Origin: Fundidesulfovibrio terrae
Lineage (GTDB): Bacteria > Desulfobacterota > Desulfovibrionia > Desulfovibrionales > Desulfovibrionaceae
Length of the DNA stretch: 64,000 nucleotides
Assembly: GCF_022808915.1 (NCBI RefSeq)
Contig: NZ_JAKZFS010000001.1
Location: 1,380,644-1,444,643 of the forward strand
Direction of reading: 5' to 3'
Below the pieces are notes generated by a model that saw only the letters and a program-made list of their open reading frames with translations, was not told the DNA's origin and made no database searches. This document shows, one piece after another, positions 43,768-51,951 of this stretch. The translations under genes were made by a program, and so were the position numbers. Every line of letters begins with the position of its first letter. Positions within the stretch are counted from its first letter, which is position 1.

Positions 43768-44057
43768 ATCGAACCGCCTACAAATAGGAATATTATGAAA
43801 AATGTAAACAGCAATGACATTAAATTCCAGTGCATTGCGGATGAGGTGTCAAGGTGGAGAAAGTAGTGTAGCTGTACGAAAATCTGCAAGATGGCTGTTG
43901 CGAAAATACAGAAAACAATGGCGGAGTGGGAGAGCGCCCCGGTCATGACCAGCATGAAGGGGATGAGGGTGAGAACGATGGAAAGAACGAATCCAGTCGC
44001 ATACGATTTGATGGAGCCGCTGCTCGCGCCGGCGTTGGTCTGGTGTGCCTGGTTCAT
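43734..44057 (-). CDS. cyoD: Cytochrome o ubiquinol oxidase subunit IV
   Basis: A 107-residue small subunit with three helices, of the CyoD family (GFVLSIVLTLIPFMLVM; FVQLHYFLHLDTSS; SLLFTFFIIFLFVGGSIWIM). It aids assembly of the copper site in the bo3 oxidase. It begins one base after the end of cyoC. Confidence 0.93.
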   Translation of the reverse strand: MNQAHQTNAGASSGSIKSYATGFVLSIVLTLIPFMLVMTGALSHSAIVFCIFATAILQIFVQLHYFLHLDTSSAMHWNLMSLLFTFFIIFLFVGGSIWIMYSLHYRM

Positions 44058-44675
44058 TTACAGAACCCCCATCAGGTAGACGACGGTGAACAAACCGATC
44101 CAGACGATGTCGAGAAAGTGCCAGAACATGCCCAGCCTCATGAGCCGGGCCTGGACAGGCGCGGTCAATCCCTTGGCGACCGTTTGCACCATCATGACCG
44201 CCATCCAGAGCATGCCGAAGGTCACATGGAGGCCGTGGGTGCCCACGAGGGTGAAAAACGCGGAAAGAAAGCCGCTTCGCTGCGGCCCGGCGCCCTCGCG
44301 GATCATCGTGTGGAATTCGCTCGCTTCCATGGAGAGAAATCCCAACCCCAGCAGAAACGCGGCCGCGAGTCCCGCCAGGACCAGGCGCTTGTCCCCCTTG
44401 TGCATGGCCACCATGGCCAAGCCGAAGACCGCGCTGCTGCACAACAGCAACATGGTTTCCAGCAGGGCGTCCGGCAAGTGGAAGAGTTCCTTGCCGGTGG
44501 GCCCTCCGGCGTAGTTGTGGGCCATGACCACATACGTCGCGAACAGGCCGGAAAACACGACGAGGTCGCTCATGAGATAAATCCAGAAACCGAGCGCCTG
44601 GGTCGCGGCCACGTCGTGAACCTCGTGTTCTCCTGTGGCATTCACGGGCATGGTCAAAGACTGCGTCTGCATCAT
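44058..44675 (-). CDS. cyoC: Cytochrome o ubiquinol oxidase subunit III
   Basis: A 205-residue five-helix subunit III (GFWIYLMSDLVVFSGLFATY, HGLHVTFGMLWM, FWHFLDIVWIGLFTVVYLMG). I start it at the ATG at 44675 after AAGGGG; the reading frame is open for 49 more codons upstream, but those overlap cyoB and lack a site. It stabilises the catalytic subunit and helps proton uptake. Confidence 0.94.
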   Translation of the reverse strand: MMQTQSLTMPVNATGEHEVHDVAATQALGFWIYLMSDLVVFSGLFATYVVMAHNYAGGPTGKELFHLPDALLETMLLLCSSAVFGLAMVAMHKGDKRLVLAGLAAAFLLGLGFLSMEASEFHTMIREGAGPQRSGFLSAFFTLVGTHGLHVTFGMLWMAVMMVQTVAKGLTAPVQARLMRLGMFWHFLDIVWIGLFTVVYLMGVL

Positions 44676-44730
44676 GCACACCCCTTGCGAAGGATCAGTG
44701 CGGTTTTGTTGCGCTGCCCAAAAAAACTGT

Positions 44731-46698
44731 TCATGCCATCCCCTGGGAGCGCAGGTCCTCGATTCGTTGGACCTCGGCGGCCGGGATGACGTGGTTGATG
44801 TCGTCATTGGAGGACCGCGCAACCACCACGGCGATCAAGCCCAAGAAGCTCAGGCCCGCCAGCCACCAGATGTACCAGATCATGGCGAAGCCGAAAAGAA
44901 AGGCGAGCGCGCCGACGGCAAGGCCGTAAAAGGTGTTCCTGGGCATCTCGATGTCAACATACCGATCGGGCTTCCGGTACGCCGTGCCCTTCTCCTTCAT
45001 ATCCCAGAAGGCATCACGGTCATGCACGGTTGGAATGACGGCGAAGTTGTAGGCGGCCGGCGGGGATGACGTCAGCCACTCCAGGGTGCGGCCATCCCAA
45101 GGGTCGCCGGTCAAGTCCCGGTTGGCGCGACGATCCTTGATGCTCACCAGCAATTGCATGAGTGTGCAGCCGACGCCGAAGAGAATGAGCAGCGTGCCCA
45201 GGGCGGCTATGACGAGGTACGGTTGCCACGCCGGATTGTCGAAATGCTGCATGCGCCGGGGCATGCCCATGAATCCGAGGATATAAAGCGGAATGAAGGC
45301 CAGGTAGAAGCCGGTCAGCCAGAACCAGAAGGAGAGTTTTCCCCATGTTTCGTTCAGGCGGAAACCGACGGCTTTGGGGAACCAGTAGGCATAGCCCGCC
45401 ATGAAGCCGAAGAGCACGCCGGGTACGAGCATGTTGTGAAAATGGGCGATCAGGAACAGGCTGTTGTGGAGCACGTAATCTGCCGGGGGCATGGACAGCA
45501 ACACGCCGGTCAGGCCTCCGACCGCGAAGGTCGAAAGAAACCCGAGCGTCCACAAGAGCGGCGATGTGACTCTCACTCTTCCGCGATACATCGTGAAAAG
45601 CCAGTTGAATACCTTTACGCCTGTCGGGATTGCGATCAACATGGTCGAAATGCCGAAGAAAATGTTGACGTTCGCGCTGGTCCCCATGGTGAAGAAGTGG
45701 TGTACCCAGACGGAGAAGGAAAGGAACATGATTGCGGCTGTGGCGTACACCAACGACCCGTACCCGAAAAGTTTTTTCCTGGAAAAGGTGGCCACGACTT
45801 CCGAAAAGATGCCGAAGGCAGGCAGTATGACGATGTAGACCTCCGGATGCCCCCAGGTCCAGAACAGGTTGATGTACATCATCGTGTTGCCGCCCATGTC
45901 ATTGGTGAAGAAGTGCATGCCGCAGTAGCGGTCGAGGGTCAGCAGGGCCAGGGCGACGGTCAGTATCGGAAAGGCGAAGATGATCAGCACGTTGGTGAAT
46001 ACCGTGGTCCAGGTGAAGAGCGGCATCCGCATGAGCGTCATTCCCGGGGCGCGTATCTTAAGGACCGTGACGAGAAAGTTTATTCCCGTCATCAGCGTGC
46101 CCGCGCCGGAGATCTGGAGGGACCATATCCAGTAGTCCACGCCGGTGTCGGGGCTGTAGGCCATTTCCGTCAGAGGCGTGTATCCCGACCAGCCGGCCCT
46201 GGAAAACTCGCCCACGCCCAGGGACACCATCACCAGCAAGGCTCCGGCCGTCGACAGCCAGAGGCTGACCGCGTTCAGAAAGGGATAGGCCACGTCGCGC
46301 GCGCCGATCTGCTGGGGCACGACAATATTCATCAGGCCCGAAAGGAATGGCATGGCCATGAAAAGGATCATGATCGTGCCATGGGCGCTGAATACCTGGT
46401 TGAAGTGCTCCGGGGGCAGAAATCCCTGGGAGGAACCCAGGGCAACCGCCTGCTGCGCCCGCATCATGATGGCGTCGGAGAAGCCGCGCAACAGCATGAT
46501 CATGGCCAATATAATATACATGATGCCGATTTTTTTGTGATCAACAGTAGTCAGCCACTCTTTCCAGAGGTACGGCCATTTCTTGAAATATGTTATCAGG
46601 GCAATGATTCCCGCGCCGGCCAGGAGCGAACCGTAAACAGCGCCCATGACGATCGGGTCATGATACGGAATCGCAGAGAGACTCAGTTTTCCAAGCAT
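44731..46698 (-). CDS. cyoB: Cytochrome o ubiquinol oxidase subunit I
   Basis: The 655-residue catalytic subunit of a bo3-type quinol oxidase. The heme-copper ligands are visible in [12 protein letters not shown] (copper B His and cross-linked Tyr), HHFFTMG (copper B His pair) and IAHFHNMLV (heme ligands). The N-terminus [18 protein letters not shown] aligns to the E. coli start, and GGAGG lies seven bases before the ATG at 46698; an ATG at 46713 is an alternative. It reduces oxygen to water while pumping protons. Confidence 0.96.
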   Translation of the reverse strand: MLGKLSLSAIPYHDPIVMGAVYGSLLAGAGIIALITYFKKWPYLWKEWLTTVDHKKIGIMYIILAMIMLLRGFSDAIMMRAQQAVALGSSQGFLPPEHFNQVFSAHGTIMILFMAMPFLSGLMNIVVPQQIGARDVAYPFLNAVSLWLSTAGALLVMVSLGVGEFSRAGWSGYTPLTEMAYSPDTGVDYWIWSLQISGAGTLMTGINFLVTVLKIRAPGMTLMRMPLFTWTTVFTNVLIIFAFPILTVALALLTLDRYCGMHFFTNDMGGNTMMYINLFWTWGHPEVYIVILPAFGIFSEVVATFSRKKLFGYGSLVYATAAIMFLSFSVWVHHFFTMGTSANVNIFFGISTMLIAIPTGVKVFNWLFTMYRGRVRVTSPLLWTLGFLSTFAVGGLTGVLLSMPPADYVLHNSLFLIAHFHNMLVPGVLFGFMAGYAYWFPKAVGFRLNETWGKLSFWFWLTGFYLAFIPLYILGFMGMPRRMQHFDNPAWQPYLVIAALGTLLILFGVGCTLMQLLVSIKDRRANRDLTGDPWDGRTLEWLTSSPPAAYNFAVIPTVHDRDAFWDMKEKGTAYRKPDRYVDIEMPRNTFYGLAVGALAFLFGFAMIWYIWWLAGLSFLGLIAVVVARSSNDDINHVIPAAEVQRIEDLRSQGMA

Positions 46699-46719
46699 TT
46701 CAACAGCCTCCATGCCAGC

Positions 46720-47619
46720 TTATTTTCCGTGTGCGGGGTGGGCCGTCTCGCCCGTGCCGTATGAGCCGCGAGTCATTGGGTCGTACTTGTTGACGATATG
46801 TTCGAAAAGGCCAGGTTCTATCGAAGAAAAAAAGATGACGGAGCCGCTGACGCCCGGCTTCCTCAGTTCGTCAAAGCGGGCGAAATCGAGCTTGTTCGGA
46901 GACTGCCTGACTTGCTGCACCCAGGAATCGAATTTCTCCTGAGAAGTGGCTTTGGCCTTGAACGACATATCCGGAAAACCGGCTCCACTGAATTGCTGAT
47001 TTTGACCCGTATAATCCCCTTGTTCATCGGCCATAAGATGCAAGTGGGTCTGCATGCCGGCCATGGCATAAATTTGGCTGCCCAACTGGGGGATGAAAAA
47101 TGACGTCATGACCGTGTCCGACGTTATCTTGAAACTCAGCGGTATTTTTTCAGGGAAGACAAATTGATTGACGACGGCGATATTTTGTTCCGGATAAATG
47201 AAAAGCCATTTCCAATCCAGGCTGACAACTTCTACATTCAACGGCTTGGCTTCGCTGGCAATCGGCTTGTAGGGATCGAGGCGATGCGTCTCTCGCCATA
47301 ATATGGTAGACAAAATCAATACAATGACGAACGGTACAAGCCACATTACTATTTCTATTTTCTTTGAGTAGCTCCAGTTCGGGTCATACGGTGCTTTTGT
47401 GTTGGTCTCTTTGTATTTCAACGGGAACCATATTGACATGACGATGACAGGGATGACGACCGCCAACATCAAGGCGAACGCGACAAGAATGATGTATTTT
47501 TCAGATTCCCCAATGGGTCCCTTGGGATTGAAAAGAACCAGTTCGCTGCACCCATGCAGAAAAGGAATAACGCACAGAAATGTCAGCATGACGAACATAA
47601 AACTGAATTTGCGTTTCAT
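46720..47619 (-). CDS. cyoA: Cytochrome o ubiquinol oxidase subunit II
   Basis: A 299-residue lipoprotein-type subunit II. A signal peptide ends at the lipobox FLHGC, then two helices (LVAFALMLAVVIPVIVMSIW; VMWLVPFVIVLILSTILW) and a periplasmic cupredoxin domain (LDWKWLFIYPEQNIAVVNQF). The CuA cysteine/histidine ligands of cytochrome c oxidases are absent, as in quinol oxidases. It is the first gene of the cyoABCD-ctaB operon. Confidence 0.94.
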   Translation of the reverse strand: MKRKFSFMFVMLTFLCVIPFLHGCSELVLFNPKGPIGESEKYIILVAFALMLAVVIPVIVMSIWFPLKYKETNTKAPYDPNWSYSKKIEIVMWLVPFVIVLILSTILWRETHRLDPYKPIASEAKPLNVEVVSLDWKWLFIYPEQNIAVVNQFVFPEKIPLSFKITSDTVMTSFFIPQLGSQIYAMAGMQTHLHLMADEQGDYTGQNQQFSGAGFPDMSFKAKATSQEKFDSWVQQVRQSPNKLDFARFDELRKPGVSGSVIFFSSIEPGLFEHIVNKYDPMTRGSYGTGETAHPAHGK

Positions 47620-47670
47620 TTGTTTACCTCGTCGTATTGAGGGACATTTCTGAGTCTGACCTTACAGTAT

Positions 47671-47699
47671 TGTCTACTTTTTTCAGGGGTTGTTGTCAA
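47671..47699 (-). promoter_or_regulatory. Candidate promoter of the cyo operon
   Basis: On the minus strand TTGACA (47694-47699) is followed after 17 bases by TAGACA (47671-47676), about 50 bases upstream of cyoA. The -35 box is perfect, the -10 box only partial. Confidence 0.4.
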
Positions 47700-47986
47700 C
47701 GGCGGCCGGGTTCTCGCCCTGTGTCCGTCGATGCCGTTTGCGTCTCGGAAGGGGCCTCCCCGCTCTTTCGCCTCCCGACCCCCCGCAGGGCGCGATGAAG
47801 ATTCGGTTGCAGGCCCCCGCCCCCATGTGAGCCTGGACGGGACGGCTACGCCGGTGTATGCGCCGCTTGGCTGAAGCCTGACCGACCCCTCAGGACCGGA
47901 ATCGTCCCAGCCGTTCGCGGCCACCAACAAGACGCCATGCCCTCAAGCACCATCCACACACCGCCATCTTCCGGAATGCACAGGCC

Positions 47987-49054
47987 ATGGGCGTTTTAAG
48001 GTTTCTACTGGCCCTCATCGTCTGCGTGGACCACTTCCACGGAGCCGTCCGGGCCTCACTTCCCGCCTTCCTGGGGCTGGGGGCCGACATGGCCGTGGAA
48101 GTCTTCTTTATCATCTCGGGCTTTTACATGGGCATGATCCTGCACGTGAAGTACGCAGGGGAGTCCCGGACGACGGCTTTCTACAAGAGCCGCTTTTTCA
48201 GGCTATTCCCGGTCTACTGGGCCATCCTGCTCTGCTATCTGGCGGCGATCGCGGCCCTGCGCCTCGGGACGGGGCGCTGGTGGCACCTGGGGGATTGGGG
48301 CCAGACCATGGTGGGACTGGACGGGGCTTCCTTCCTCTACGCGATAGCGTCCAATCTCGGCATATTCGGTGAAAACGTCCTTTTTTTCTTATCCATGACC
48401 ACCCCGGCAAGCCTCTTTGGGGCGTTCAGCCCGGAGCACCCGCCGTCCTGGGGGGTGCTGTTCATCCCGCAGGCTTGGTCCATCGAGATCGAACTCTACT
48501 TCTATCTTCTGGCCCCCTGGCTGGTCCGGTTGCGCACACGAACCCTCGTGCCGGTGGTGCTCGCCTGCCTGGGGGGCAAGCTCTGGCTCAAAAACATCGG
48601 GCTCATCAACGACTCATGGTACCTGCGCAACCCGTTTCTGGACATGGGGCTTTTCATGCTGGGCATCCTGGCCTACCGGCTCTACAAGGCCCGCTTCGAG
48701 ACTGGAGGCCAGGCAGCCCTGCGCGGCGGATTGTCCGTAGCCCTGCTGGCGGCCCTGGCGCTTTACCACAAGGAGACGGCCCATCCGCTTTTCCCGCTCG
48801 CCGTGCACGCCTGCGCTTTCCTGGGCGTGCCCGCGCTTTTTTCCCTGACGCGGCGCATCACGGCCGACCGGATGGTGGGAGAACTCTCCTATCCCATCTA
48901 TCTCTCGCACCAGATGATCTTTTACGTGGTGGCCGTCTGCGCCGGTTTCTCGTGGGTGATCCCTCTGTCCCTCGCTGCTACCGTGGGCTTCTCAGCCCTG
49001 ATCTTCGCCACCCTCGGCCGCGCCGTGGATACCTACCGGCACGGGAAGTACTAG
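47987..49054 (+). CDS. Acyltransferase 3-family membrane protein
   Basis: A 355-residue integral membrane O-acyltransferase with about ten helices. The family pattern is seen in LRFLLALIVCVDHFHG, with the early His, and in VEVFFIISGFYMGM and RFFRLFPVYW. WSIEIELYFYLLAPW and ELSYPIYLSHQM follow. Such proteins acylate surface polysaccharides or other envelope molecules. There are no glycan genes next to it, so the acceptor is unknown. The ATG at 47987 has no clear ribosome binding site. Confidence 0.88.
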   Translation: MGVLRFLLALIVCVDHFHGAVRASLPAFLGLGADMAVEVFFIISGFYMGMILHVKYAGESRTTAFYKSRFFRLFPVYWAILLCYLAAIAALRLGTGRWWHLGDWGQTMVGLDGASFLYAIASNLGIFGENVLFFLSMTTPASLFGAFSPEHPPSWGVLFIPQAWSIEIELYFYLLAPWLVRLRTRTLVPVVLACLGGKLWLKNIGLINDSWYLRNPFLDMGLFMLGILAYRLYKARFETGGQAALRGGLSVALLAALALYHKETAHPLFPLAVHACAFLGVPALFSLTRRITADRMVGELSYPIYLSHQMIFYVVAVCAGFSWVIPLSLAATVGFSALIFATLGRAVDTYRHGKY

Positions 49055-49078
49055 CGCCGCGCAAGATCCAGGCCCCGC

Positions 49079-49309
49079 AGGATCAGATTCCTGGGCGTCA
49101 CCGCGGGCGTGACCATGCGCATCGACAACTTCCCGGAGATCAAACTCCCGGTGGTGACCGTCATCTGGCAGTATTCGGGCCTGAGCACGCCCGAGATGGA
49201 ACAGCGCGGGACACCCTGCAGCCAGCATTCCTTGAGCATCACGGACAAGGTGGTCCTCAACCCGCCGGTGGATCTGGCCGACGGCGCCAGGGTGAAGGCC
49301 GGCCAATAG
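49079..49309 (+). pseudogene. RND efflux system scar (permease N-terminal piece joined to adaptor C-terminal piece)
   Basis: A short frame contains an intact stretch from the start of RND-type efflux permeases (MRIDNFPEIKLPVVTVIWQY then SGLSTPEMEQR). It runs on without a break into ITDKVVLNPPVDLADGARVK, which resembles the C-terminus of an RND periplasmic adaptor. Together they are only about 75 codons and cannot encode a transporter. The simplest reading is a deletion that removed most of an efflux operon and fused two ends. The neighbouring AraC gene may be its former regulator. Confidence 0.6.
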
Positions 49310-49484
49310 GATCTGGGCCGCGTTCCGGCAATCCGGCCGGGTTGGCGGGGCGCAGATGTTTCTTGCGGCTGGAAAAAGAATCCTTTCAGCTTGTTTCTTG
49401 CCTGTTCCTCTAAGATAGGCGAGAATTTGTAGGCAAACGGCCTGATCCGCCCGCGACCGGCGGATCAGGCCCGGGAGGATCCAC

Positions 49485-50363
49485 ATGAGCGAAATCGCCG
49501 CGACGATGGCAAGGCTGGCCACCCAGGAGGGAGTGACGCAGACCGGAGTCCCGGGAGTGAGAATCTACAAGACCTCGCGGGACATCCCCCGCACCCCGCT
49601 TCTCTATCAGCAGGGGGTGATCATCGTGGGCCAGGGCTCCAAGCGGGTCTACCTGGGGGACGACGTCTACGTGTACGATCCCGACCATTACCTGGTGCTC
49701 TCCGTGCCCCTTCCCGCGGAATGCGAGGCTACGGTTTCCGAGGACGAACCCCTTCTTTCCATGGTCGTGGACATCGACATGGGGATGCTTGGCGGCATCA
49801 TCTCCCAGTTGGAGGACCAGGCGCAGTGCGAGTGCCTGCGGCCGGGCTGCAGGCATCCGGGGCTCTCCCTGGCGCGCGCGGACGAGGCTTTCAAGGAAAC
49901 CGCGCTGAGGCTCCTGCGCGCCCTCGAGTCCCCCGTGGAAAGCCGGGTGCTGGGGCAGGGGCTGGTCAGGGAACTCATCTTCAGGATCATGTGCGGCGAG
50001 AACGCCGCGTCGCTGCACGCCCTGGCCACCAAGAACACCGGCCTCTCGCGCATCGACAAGGCCCTGAAGCAGATCCACAGCAACTTCAGCCAGCCCTTCA
50101 ACGTGGATCAGCTGGCAGGCTTCGTGAACATGAGCACTTCCGCCTTCCACCGGGCCTTCAAGGACGTCACCGCGCTCTCCCCAATCCAGTACCTCAAGAA
50201 AGTGCGGCTCAACCGGGCCAAGATCCTTCTGGTGGACGAGGGGCTGCGGGCCAGCGACGCCGCGCGCATGGTCGGGTACGAGAGCGTTTCCCAGTTCAGC
50301 CGCGAGTTCAAGCGCTACTTCGGTGCCAGCCCCCGACATCTCCCCGAGATGCAACGGGCCTAG
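49485..50363 (+). CDS. AraC-family transcriptional regulator
   Basis: A 292-residue regulator. The N-terminal AraC_N sensing domain (YQQGVIIVGQGSKRVYLGDD, YLVLSVPLPAECEA) is followed by a double HTH (VDQLAGFVNMSTSAFHRAFK, ASDAARMVGYESVSQFSREF). GGGAGG precedes the ATG. This class often sits beside efflux or oxidoreductase genes. Its stop overlaps that of the convergent larB. Confidence 0.92.
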   Translation: MSEIAATMARLATQEGVTQTGVPGVRIYKTSRDIPRTPLLYQQGVIIVGQGSKRVYLGDDVYVYDPDHYLVLSVPLPAECEATVSEDEPLLSMVVDIDMGMLGGIISQLEDQAQCECLRPGCRHPGLSLARADEAFKETALRLLRALESPVESRVLGQGLVRELIFRIMCGENAASLHALATKNTGLSRIDKALKQIHSNFSQPFNVDQLAGFVNMSTSAFHRAFKDVTALSPIQYLKKVRLNRAKILLVDEGLRASDAARMVGYESVSQFSREFKRYFGASPRHLPEMQRA

Positions 50364-51115
50364 GCCGGGAAGAGGTTGTTGATCTTGCAGGCCGCGCAGG
50401 CCGCGCCGAAGCCGTTGTCGATGTTCACCACCGTCACCCCGCTGGCGCAGGAAGTGAGCATGCCCAGCAGGGCCGAGAGCCCGCCCAGGGACGCGCCGTA
50501 CCCCACCGAGGTGGGCACCGCCACAATGGGCTGGGAAACCAGGCCCCCTATGACGCTGGCCAGCGCCCCCTCCATGCCCGCCACCACGATGATCACCCGG
50601 GCCTTGCGGAGGTCCGAAATCCGGTCCAGCAGCCGGTGGATGCCGGCCACGCCCACGTCGGACACGACCCAGGCCCGGCTGCCGAGCATCTCGCAGGTTT
50701 CCCGCGCTTCCTCGGCCACTGGGAGGTCGGAGGTTCCGGCGGTGACGATGGCGATCTCGCCCTCGCGGTAGGCGATCTCGCCCCGGGCGCAGGTCAGGGT
50801 CCGGCCCAGCGGGTTGTAGCGGACCTCCGGGCAGACGGTCTCGACGTGCCTAGCCATCTCGGGCGAGACGCGTGTGGCCAGGACGCTGACGTGCTCGCGC
50901 ATGCGCGTGAATATCTCGCCCACCTGTTCCGGGGTCTTGCCCTCGCCGTAGATCACCTCGGGGAAGCCGTTCCTCAGGGAGCGGTGCAGGTCGATCTTGG
51001 TGTGGCCCATGTCCATGAAGGGGAGGTCGCGCAGCCGCTCCATCCCCTGTTCCACGTCCAGGCTGCCGTTCTTGATGCCGGTCAGCAACTGCTTCAAGGT
51101 TTCTTGCGTGTCCAT
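50360..51115 (-). CDS. larB: Nickel pincer cofactor biosynthesis protein LarB
   Basis: A 251-residue LarB that carboxylates and hydrolyses nicotinic acid adenine dinucleotide in the first step of nickel pincer nucleotide synthesis. Conserved segments are GEIAIVTAGTSDLPVAEEA, IIVVAGMEGALASVIGGLV and VPTSVGYGASLGG. The PurE-like C-terminal fold (about residues 120-251) is intact. It follows larE on the same strand. Confidence 0.94.
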   Translation of the reverse strand: MDTQETLKQLLTGIKNGSLDVEQGMERLRDLPFMDMGHTKIDLHRSLRNGFPEVIYGEGKTPEQVGEIFTRMREHVSVLATRVSPEMARHVETVCPEVRYNPLGRTLTCARGEIAYREGEIAIVTAGTSDLPVAEEARETCEMLGSRAWVVSDVGVAGIHRLLDRISDLRKARVIIVVAGMEGALASVIGGLVSQPIVAVPTSVGYGASLGGLSALLGMLTSCASGVTVVNIDNGFGAACAACKINNLFPA

Positions 51116-51135
51116 GCTTTTCCGTCTTGTCCCGC

Positions 51136-51951
51136 CTAGGCGGCGTTAACGTTGAGGCTTCCCAAACGGTATCCGGCCAGGTCCACGGTCACGTGGCGGT
51201 AGCCCAGCTCCTTGAGCCGGGCGTCGATCCCGTGCCGCCTGTCCGCTTCGATCACTTCGCCCACCCACTCGCGCGGAACCTCGATGCGGGCGAGGTCTCC
51301 GTGGCTTCGCAGCCGCACCGCAGCGAACCCCAGATCCTTCAGGAAACGCTCGGCCTGGTCGATGCGCCTGAGTTCCGTTTCCTCGATGCGTGTTCCATGG
51401 GGAATGCGCGAAAGAAGGCACGCCGCTGCCGGCTTGTCCCAGGTGGCCAGGCCATGCGCCTTGGAAAGGTCCCGGATGTCCTGCTTGGTCAGGCCCGAAG
51501 TGAGCAATGGGCTCTTGACGCCGAGTTCGCCCAGGGCCCTGAGGCCCGGGCGGTAGTCGTCCAGGTCGTCCAGGTTGGTCCCGTCCAGGACGTGGGCGAT
51601 CTTTTCGCGCGCGGCCACGTCCTGGAGGAGAGTGAAGAGGCTCAGCTTGCAGAGGTAGCAGCGGTCCGGGGGGTTGGCGCGCAAGGGCTCGGGGAAGGGG
51701 ACCTCCACCACCAGATGGCGGACATTCATGGCCTGGGCCACGCTCCTGGCGTCTTCGATCTCCGGTACAGGGATGTACGGCGTGGCGATGCTGACGGCCA
51801 GGACGTTCTCGTCCAGGGCCTGCCGCGCGGCATGGAGCAGGAACGTGCTGTCCACCCCCCCCGAGAAAGCCACGAGTGCTTTCTTCATGGAGCGCAGCTC
51901 ACCGAGCAGGTCCCGGTACTTTTTCTCTGTGGTGTGAACGGAGGGCGTCAT
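51136..51951 (-). CDS. larE: Sulfur transferase LarE, three-cysteine form
   Basis: A 271-residue PP-loop protein (AFSGGVDST, residues 28-36) that adds sulfur to the pincer precursor. The sacrificial-type cysteine is C178 (KPAAACLLSRIPHG). Two more cysteines form C98-x-x-C101 (DRCYLCK). LarE proteins with three such cysteines can hold a [4Fe-4S] cluster and work catalytically instead of sacrificing their cysteine sulfur; assignment here is from spacing only. The start overlaps larC by four bases (ATGA). Confidence 0.93.
   Translation of the reverse strand: MTPSVHTTEKKYRDLLGELRSMKKALVAFSGGVDSTFLLHAARQALDENVLAVSIATPYIPVPEIEDARSVAQAMNVRHLVVEVPFPEPLRANPPDRCYLCKLSLFTLLQDVAAREKIAHVLDGTNLDDLDDYRPGLRALGELGVKSPLLTSGLTKQDIRDLSKAHGLATWDKPAAACLLSRIPHGTRIEETELRRIDQAERFLKDLGFAAVRLRSHGDLARIEVPREWVGEVIEADRRHGIDARLKELGYRHVTVDLAGYRLGSLNVNAA

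Noticed and set aside
47616-47930. A 104-codon minus-strand frame upstream of cyoA
   Set aside because: Low-complexity Arg/Gly/Pro composition, no ribosome binding site, and it covers the cyo promoter region.
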